NCBI RefSeq assembly: GCF_029892785.1
Contig: NZ_JARXXA010000012.1
Location: forward strand, 1 to 64,000
DNA: 64,000 nucleotides
Source of the DNA: Parabacteroides sp. PH5-46
GTDB taxonomy: Bacteria > Bacteroidota > Bacteroidia > Bacteroidales > Tannerellaceae
Direction: 5' to 3'
Both the position numbers and the translations under genes were made by a program. The notes under the pieces were generated by a model. That model was not told the DNA's origin, made no database searches, and saw only the letters and a program-made list of their open reading frames with translations. Of the stretch, positions 58,903-64,000 are shown in pieces (within the stretch, counting starts at the first letter, position 1; each line of letters begins with the position of its first letter).

Positions 58903-59370
58903 TCATTCATGCGTTCCGTCGTTTCCATCTTTGCTTAATACAATGCTACGGGCTACATTCAATTCGTTACCTGCTGCATCTGTACAATAGACCATGAAGT
59001 GATAAGCACCTTCCGTAGCATTAGCAGGAATCTCAATCTCGTGATGATGTATGTGTGTGTTCTTAAGGCCGGACACATCCCATGACTTATTATAAGTGAA
59101 AGGAGCCGTTTCTGCTTTAGTGGCTTTACTTTCGTGTCCATGGTTGTTAAAATTGTCATGTATTTCTACTTTGTACGAGCGAAGCATTTCGTTATCGCTT
59201 AATTCCATCTCGAAGTGGATGGCGCTACCCGGTTTTAATACAGCTCCTTCTTCCGGTTCGATCAGATTAATAACGGGCTTTTGTGTATCACTTTCATTAT
59301 CATCACAGGAAACTAAAATATGCAGACTAAGAATAGTAATCAGGATAGGGAATAAAACTACTTTTTTCAT
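58903..59370 (-). CDS. DUF4625 lipoprotein, His-rich
   Basis: A lipoprotein signal (PILITILSLHILVSC, Cys22) precedes a single Ig-like domain of the DUF4625 family (PVINLIEPEEGAVLKPGSAIHFEMELSDNEMLRSYKVEIHDNF). His clusters (HDNFNNHGHE, KNTHIHHHEIEIP) suggest metal binding. The gene overlaps the end of the upstream TonB receptor gene by 4 bp, so the two are one operon, and it probably works with the receptor at the surface, possibly with zinc or another metal. The metal is an inference. Confidence 0.75.
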   Translation of the reverse strand: MKKVVLFPILITILSLHILVSCDDNESDTQKPVINLIEPEEGAVLKPGSAIHFEMELSDNEMLRSYKVEIHDNFNNHGHESKATKAETAPFTYNKSWDVSGLKNTHIHHHEIEIPANATEGAYHFMVYCTDAAGNELNVARSIVLSKDGNDGTHE

Positions 59371-61523
59371 TTGAATATACTTTTAAAAGGTACTTTAATA
59401 ATAACTTGAAAGTTTCTTCCCGGTTCGGGGATTTCTACTTTCCTGTAAAAACTTAAATGATTATAATATTTGGTATTCAGCAGATTCCGGGCCGACAGCG
59501 TGATCTCGGCTTCCGTAGCTCCTAGAGGTATGGAGACTGCGGCTCCTGCATGAAACAGATTGGCTCCCGGTGTAGGGTCTTCGTTCCGGTCGGTACGGTT
59601 CTGGTCGGCAATCCAATGATGCTCGGCATAGAGGCGAAGCTTTCCCCGTTCCCATGACAGCGTATTACGCAATGTAGCAGGAGGAGAAAAAGACAGCGGG
59701 ATGTGATCGTCACAATTATAGGTGTATACATATTCTGCCGCTAATTCGTACTTGAAATAGAAGGGCAAATGAACCGCTGCTGAGGCTTCACCTCCTGCGA
59801 ACAGAGCCTCCGATCCGGTATAGCGATAAACCTGTCCGGCATGTGGAAGGATAGACCATTCACCCGTAGGCCGCAAGTAGATATAATTACTAAACCAGGA
59901 TACAAAGGGAGATACATTCACTGTGACGTATGGAGATGTAAAAGTATAAGCCACATCGAATTGCCAGCCCCGTTCCGAGTCCAGTGAAGCGTCTCCCTGT
60001 TCGTGACGGAAGGTACCGTGATGCACGCCGTTTGAGGCTAACTCATTGGCTCCCGGCAAGCGGAAACTATGTCCTATATTTGCTTTTAACAGATGTTCGG
60101 ATGCTACTTGCCATACAATCCCCAGTGAGCCCGACCAGTCGCCAAAGTTCTTATCTACTTTATGGCTACGCACTTCATTGGCGGCAATCTCTGCTTCGGT
60201 ATATCCCTGTTGTTTCAGGTATGTAGCCAGGTAAAGGTCGGAAAAAGGCTCCGCTTCTATCTTGCCGATATCGTAGCGGAGTCCTCCGCTGAGTGTAAAG
60301 GCATCGTTTAGCTTATAGTTTGTCAGCCAAAATAAACCACTAGTCAAACGGCTGTATTCCGGCAGCAGGAAGGAATAACCTCCGATGGTATTCCGCTGGT
60401 ACTGCACGTCCCATCCTCCGGTATGCTCCCAAACGGCAGAGCCTAAAAGACGCACTTTCAGGCCGGAGCTAAAGGTATGCAAGGTAAAGGCCAGCTCCTT
60501 ATCGGGATCTGTTGCGGGAGGAGATTGCGTACCGTAATGGGTATGAAAGAAACTCCATTCCTCGCGATGGTTGTTCTGGTAGCCGATGTCCCAACGAAGT
60601 TGAGCCCCGTCCCAAGTGTATTGCTGACGAGTCGTAGCCTTCAGATGGTTGACCTTGCTATAAGGCATATCTATGTTCCGCGAATCGCCATCGTCTTCTA
60701 CCCGTGAGGCGTCCGGTATACCATGCGCACCGGGGAAGAAGCCTACCTTCTGATACGCATTGCTTAGGGCATAGGTACTCCGGTAGCGTCCGTTCAGGTA
60801 CTCTCCCAGCCAGTTTACATTCCGTTCAAGCCCGGCTGTATTTTTGAGCCTTTTATTGTAGATGGGTATTCGCTGGGTGAGGTAGATTATGGTATCCGTT
60901 GGAACACGGTAATCTCCGAAACGCTGCTCGGAATAACGTAGGCGGGTATGGAACCTGCCCTTTTTAAGCCCCAACAACAGCGAGCCTCCATACAGGCTAT
61001 TCACTGATTTCCCCAGCAGGGTCGCTTCACCGAAGAACTGATCTTCAAAGGGCGGCGAGGGCGGCATGATCTCCACCACTCCGGCCATAGCGTCGCTGCC
61101 ATACAAGAGGGAGGCTGGCCCTTTGCGGACATTGACGGTTTCTACGTTCAGGGCGTCAATCTCCAAGCCGTGATCGGCTCCCCATTGCTGACCTTCCTGT
61201 TTGATGCCATTCTCGGTAACAGATACCCGGTTGAATCCCATTCCACGGATCACGGGCTTGGAAAAGCCGGAACCAATATCCATCGAACGTACACCAGGCA
61301 GCTTCTCCAAGGTCTGCATCAGGCTACCGGAATAATAGTGTGTTAGAAAATCTTTGTCAGCTACCTCCAACTGCACAGTCGACTGTTTGTTACGCGCCTG
61401 TTTCACGTTTTCGGTAATGACAATCTCACGGATCGACAACTCCTTCAAGGTGTCAGGATCCTGGGTTATCGCTCCGGCCACACGCACCAATAGCAATAAT
61501 CCCATAATTATCTTTATACGCAT
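59367..61523 (-). CDS. TonB-dependent outer-membrane receptor
   Basis: The signal peptide (IIMGLLLLVRVAGAITQ) is followed by a plug domain (TLEKLPGVRSMDIGSGFSKPVIRGMGFNRVSVTENGIKQEGQQWGADHG, then RKGPASLLYGSDAMAGVVEI) and a barrel of about 22 strands ending in VEIPEPGRNFQVIIKVPFKSIF. At 718 aa, with no CarboxypepD_reg extension, it is not a SusC protein. The neighbours (DUF4625 His-rich lipoprotein, His/Cys-rich protein) suggest a metal or metal-chelate as ligand. Energy comes from TonB-ExbBD encoded elsewhere. Confidence 0.88.
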   Translation of the reverse strand: MRIKIIMGLLLLVRVAGAITQDPDTLKELSIREIVITENVKQARNKQSTVQLEVADKDFLTHYYSGSLMQTLEKLPGVRSMDIGSGFSKPVIRGMGFNRVSVTENGIKQEGQQWGADHGLEIDALNVETVNVRKGPASLLYGSDAMAGVVEIMPPSPPFEDQFFGEATLLGKSVNSLYGGSLLLGLKKGRFHTRLRYSEQRFGDYRVPTDTIIYLTQRIPIYNKRLKNTAGLERNVNWLGEYLNGRYRSTYALSNAYQKVGFFPGAHGIPDASRVEDDGDSRNIDMPYSKVNHLKATTRQQYTWDGAQLRWDIGYQNNHREEWSFFHTHYGTQSPPATDPDKELAFTLHTFSSGLKVRLLGSAVWEHTGGWDVQYQRNTIGGYSFLLPEYSRLTSGLFWLTNYKLNDAFTLSGGLRYDIGKIEAEPFSDLYLATYLKQQGYTEAEIAANEVRSHKVDKNFGDWSGSLGIVWQVASEHLLKANIGHSFRLPGANELASNGVHHGTFRHEQGDASLDSERGWQFDVAYTFTSPYVTVNVSPFVSWFSNYIYLRPTGEWSILPHAGQVYRYTGSEALFAGGEASAAVHLPFYFKYELAAEYVYTYNCDDHIPLSFSPPATLRNTLSWERGKLRLYAEHHWIADQNRTDRNEDPTPGANLFHAGAAVSIPLGATEAEITLSARNLLNTKYYNHLSFYRKVEIPEPGRNFQVIIKVPFKSIFK

Positions 61524-61597
61524 TTTTCTTAATGGTTAATTGTAAATGGTTAATTGTTAATTATTGACACAATAATAATTAACAACCAATTAATTAA

Positions 61598-61930
61598 TCA
61601 TGAAAGAAAAGGAGGTGCGCGAAGGAGGTAGGAGTGAGTAACGGCAAGAAGATGCGTACTCTGGTAAGGAGCCGGCTCAAAAGGAAGGGCCGGTTGGATT
61701 ACGGGATTATCCGGAATCTCAATATGAAGGAAAGGTGATAAGGTAAATTTACAGATGAAACAGTCGTCTGCCGAATGCTTCTGTTCTGTTTCATCTGTAC
61801 TATGATGGGAGGAACAGCAACCCGTATCTTCCGGAGCATGATGGTGCGTTAGTTTCGCTACCGTCAAAGGAAGCAAACACAGGATCAAAACCCATGCCGA
61901 TATACGTTGTTTACTATTGGTTTCCTTCAC
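61598..61930 (-). CDS. Small His/Cys-rich exported protein
   Basis: This 110-aa protein has an N-terminal hydrophobic signal (WVLILCLLPLTVAKL) and then clusters of candidate metal ligands: LTHHHAPEDTGCCSSHHSTD, QKHSADDCFICKF. The rest (PFLHIEIPDNPVIQPALP) has no recognised domain. It precedes the TonB receptor gene by about 75 bp on the same strand and is probably in its operon. Such small proteins next to TonB receptors often sense or bind the metal being handled. Which metal is unknown. Confidence 0.6.
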   Translation of the reverse strand: MKETNSKQRISAWVLILCLLPLTVAKLTHHHAPEDTGCCSSHHSTDETEQKHSADDCFICKFTLSPFLHIEIPDNPVIQPALPFEPAPYQSTHLLAVTHSYLLRAPPFLS

Positions 61931-61970
61931 AAATGCCTGTTAAAGTGGCAGCAAAGGTAAAAAGAAATCC

Positions 61971-63374
61971 TTACCAGCCAAAATAATTTTTCGCGTTGTA
62001 ATAGCTGATGTTTTCCACCATCTGCTTGATGAATGGCAGTTCGGATACCGGCAGTTCGCCATTCTCTACATCGTTACCAAGCATGTTACACAAGATGCGG
62101 CGGAAGTATTCATGACGCGGATACGACAGGAAGCTGCGCGAATCCGTCAGCATACCTACAAAGCGACTTAGCAGTCCTAAAGCAGACAAGGAGTTCATCT
62201 GATTCTCCATACCTTTCATGGTATCCAGGAACCACCAGGCGGCGCCAAACTGTATCTTGCCGGGTGTTGTTCCGTCGTTGAAGTTGTACGCATTGGTTAC
62301 CATCAGGTCGTTGTCGCGAGGATTCAGGTTGTACAGGATGGTTTTAGCAAGCATGCCTGCGCTGTTCAGACGGTCGAGCAAGCGATCCATCGCTACCACG
62401 AAGTTATGGTCGTGGATGGCATCGTAGCCGGTATCCGGCCCCAGGATATTGAACATCTTTGTATTGTTGTTGCGGATAGCTCCTATGTGGAACTGTTGTA
62501 CCCAGCCGGAGCGGGCATCCATCAGTGCACCTTCGTATAATATGGCCGAGCGGAACTTCAACAGTTCTTTCTCGTCTACAGACTTGCCGGCGCGTACTTT
62601 CTGGAAGATGGCGCGTATCTCGGCATCGGTATAAGGTTCGGCATAGAATGTTTCCAGTCCGTGGTCAGACACGGTGCAACCTACGGAGGCAAAGAAATCG
62701 TGACGGTTCTGAAGCGCTTGCAACAGATCGTCGAAGGTCAGGATCGTAACGCCTGATACCTCTTCCAAGCGGGCCAGGTATTCGTTATAGGCTACGGGAT
62801 TCTCAATCGCCATTGCTTTGTCCGGACGCCAGGTAGGGAATACTTTTACCGAGAAGCCGCTAGCTTGGATAGCTTTGTGATACTCCAGCGAGTCGATTGG
62901 GTCGTCCGTTGTGCAGACTACCTTTACGTTCATCTTCTCCATGATAGCTTGTGCGCGGAAGGCTTCGGTCTGCAATTTAGCAGAGCATTCGTCGTAGATC
63001 TCGCGAGCGGTAGAAGGATTCAGTACCTTGTTTACGCCGAAGATGCGGCTTAGCTCCAGATGTGTCCAGTGATAGAGCGGATTACGCATGGTGTAAGGCA
63101 TGGTTTCCGCCCATTTGGTAAACTTCTCGTAAGAGGGTTTATTGCCTGTTATGTATTCTTCGGGCACTCCGTTGGCACGCATCTGCCGCCATTTATAATG
63201 GTCGCCGCCTAGCCATATTTCTGTCAGGTCGGCAAATTGGTAGTTATCGGCTATTTGCTGAGGGATCAGGTGGCAATGATAATCAATGATCGGCATCTTG
63301 GCCGCATGCTCATGATATAATTCTTTCGCCGTATCTGTCTGCAACAAAAAGTCTGCATCAAGAAAAGTCTTCAT
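61971..63374 (-). CDS. uxaC: Glucuronate (uronate) isomerase
   Basis: UxaC converts D-glucuronate to D-fructuronate and D-galacturonate to D-tagaturonate, the first step of hexuronate breakdown. The sequence shows [36 protein letters not shown] (metal HxH), WLGGDHYKWRQMRANGV, and CTTDDPIDSLEYHK, all typical. About 467 aa from MKTF, normal length. I start at 63374, where the ATG overlaps the aldolase stop as TAATG, so both are translated together; the longer frame upstream is aldolase sequence. Confidence 0.95.
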   Translation of the reverse strand: MKTFLDADFLLQTDTAKELYHEHAAKMPIIDYHCHLIPQQIADNYQFADLTEIWLGGDHYKWRQMRANGVPEEYITGNKPSYEKFTKWAETMPYTMRNPLYHWTHLELSRIFGVNKVLNPSTAREIYDECSAKLQTEAFRAQAIMEKMNVKVVCTTDDPIDSLEYHKAIQASGFSVKVFPTWRPDKAMAIENPVAYNEYLARLEEVSGVTILTFDDLLQALQNRHDFFASVGCTVSDHGLETFYAEPYTDAEIRAIFQKVRAGKSVDEKELLKFRSAILYEGALMDARSGWVQQFHIGAIRNNNTKMFNILGPDTGYDAIHDHNFVVAMDRLLDRLNSAGMLAKTILYNLNPRDNDLMVTNAYNFNDGTTPGKIQFGAAWWFLDTMKGMENQMNSLSALGLLSRFVGMLTDSRSFLSYPRHEYFRRILCNMLGNDVENGELPVSELPFIKQMVENISYYNAKNYFGW

Positions 63375-64000
63375 TATTTCTGGTATTTCTTTATGATGGT
63401 TAATGCATCTTTGCACAAATGAGTGATGGCTTGCCAGTCACCTTTAGCGATTGCTTCTTTGGGGAATAGCTTCGAGCCCATGCCTACACAGGTAACTCCT
63501 GCCTTGAACCAGGCCGAGAGGTTTTCTTCCGTAGGCTCAACGGCTCCTGTAGCCATGATCATCGACCAGGGCATCGGTGCTTTTATATTGCTGACAAAGG
63601 AGGGGCCGCCTACATTGCCTGCGGGGAATATTTTGCAGAGGTCGCAGCCTACTTCCTGCGCAAAGCCGATCTCGGAGACTGATCCGCAGCCGGGCGTATA
63701 GGGGATCAAGCGGCGGTTACATACTTTGGCTACTTCGGGATTGAAGAGTGGGCCTACGATAAAGTTGGCACCCAACTGTATATACAGAGCAGCAGTAGCC
63801 GGATCAACAATAGAACCGATACCCAGAATCAACTCCGGACATTCCTTGGCCGCAAACTTCACCAACTCGCCAAACACTTCCTGAGCAAAGTCGCCCCGGT
63901 TCGTAAACTCAAAGGCGCGAACACCTCCGGCATAGCAAGCCTTTACCACTTGCTTCGCCACCTCTATATCTTTATCATAATAGACCGGAACCATCCCGGT
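63374..64000 (-). CDS. eda: KDPG/KHG aldolase, 5' end outside window
   Basis: Bifunctional 2-keto-3-deoxy-6-phosphogluconate / 4-hydroxy-2-oxoglutarate aldolase: [62 protein letters not shown], and the Schiff-base Lys in [14 protein letters not shown]. It makes pyruvate and glyceraldehyde 3-phosphate, the last step of the uronate pathway started by uxaC. The Met at 63994 is internal; the family has about 15 more N-terminal residues, which continue past 64000 in frame. It is cut by the window end. Confidence 0.9.
   Translation of the reverse strand, partial: TGMVPVYYDKDIEVAKQVVKACYAGGVRAFEFTNRGDFAQEVFGELVKFAAKECPELILGIGSIVDPATAALYIQLGANFIVGPLFNPEVAKVCNRRLIPYTPGCGSVSEIGFAQEVGCDLCKIFPAGNVGGPSFVSNIKAPMPWSMIMATGAVEPTEENLSAWFKAGVTCVGMGSKLFPKEAIAKGDWQAITHLCKDALTIIKKYQK

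Overview
The window looks like a chromosomal segment of a Bacteroidales bacterium, most likely Parabacteroides or a close relative. This rests on promoters of the Bacteroidetes form TAnnTTTG, the rplM-rpsI-rpsB-tsf gene order, families largely restricted to Bacteroidetes (DUF2851, DUF5687, DUF3575, DUF3868, FimA/Mfa1 and FimB/Mfa2 fimbrillins, the START-like protein) and a TonB receptor with a DUF4625 lipoprotein. No database was searched, so the genus is an inference.

Layout. (1) 1-3893: a decayed beta-CASP/RNase J-like gene, two palindromic boxes, a four-unit 22-bp repeat array upstream of an AlbA_2/ATPase-type regulator, and a DUF2971 gene. (2) 3894-16553: a 12.7-kb element integrated in the 3' half of a tRNA-Met(CAT) gene. 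Its ends are a 54-bp direct repeat, with paired arm-type repeats just inside each end, and a tyrosine integrase lies next to the tRNA. Cargo comprises an operon of small membrane, lipoprotein and DUF805 proteins behind a structured leader, a RadC-like protein, an unknown 305-aa protein, an SF2-like ATPase, and a probable defence block (AbiJ/HEPN protein, possible PD-ExQ nuclease, two unknowns). (3) 16600-35600: core genes: START-like protein, LptF/LptG-type permease, ribBA, a class I aminotransferase, secreted LRR and Ig-like proteins, an ABC transporter, DUF2851, and the translation operon rplM-rpsI-rpsB-tsf. A DUF3800 plus nuclease-like pair with its own promoter sits in this core, and a candidate small RNA lies at its end. 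(4) 36382-51787: a type V (FimA/Mfa1-like) fimbrial locus preceded by a second tyrosine recombinase. Between recombinase and fimbrial operon lies a segment of about 690 bp bounded by inverted 23-bp sites, each itself an inverted repeat around a 5-bp core. This is the architecture of a phase-variation switch. (5) 51971-53229: an unknown protein, a large palindromic repeat and a ParE-type toxin-antitoxin pair. (6) 53421-64000: an RND tripartite efflux operon, a TonB receptor/DUF4625/His-Cys-rich protein cluster that suggests metal handling, and hexuronate catabolism genes (uxaC and a KDPG-aldolase gene cut by the window edge).

How it works together. The strongest system is the fimbrial locus: the recombinase should flip the segment between the inverted sites and so connect or disconnect promoters from DUF3575-DUF3868-fimA-fimB-accessory-tip-thioredoxin-AraC. 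The tRNA element is a second self-contained unit, combining integration, probable replication and putative anti-phage cargo. It also re-supplies the tRNA with a new 3' flank and terminator.
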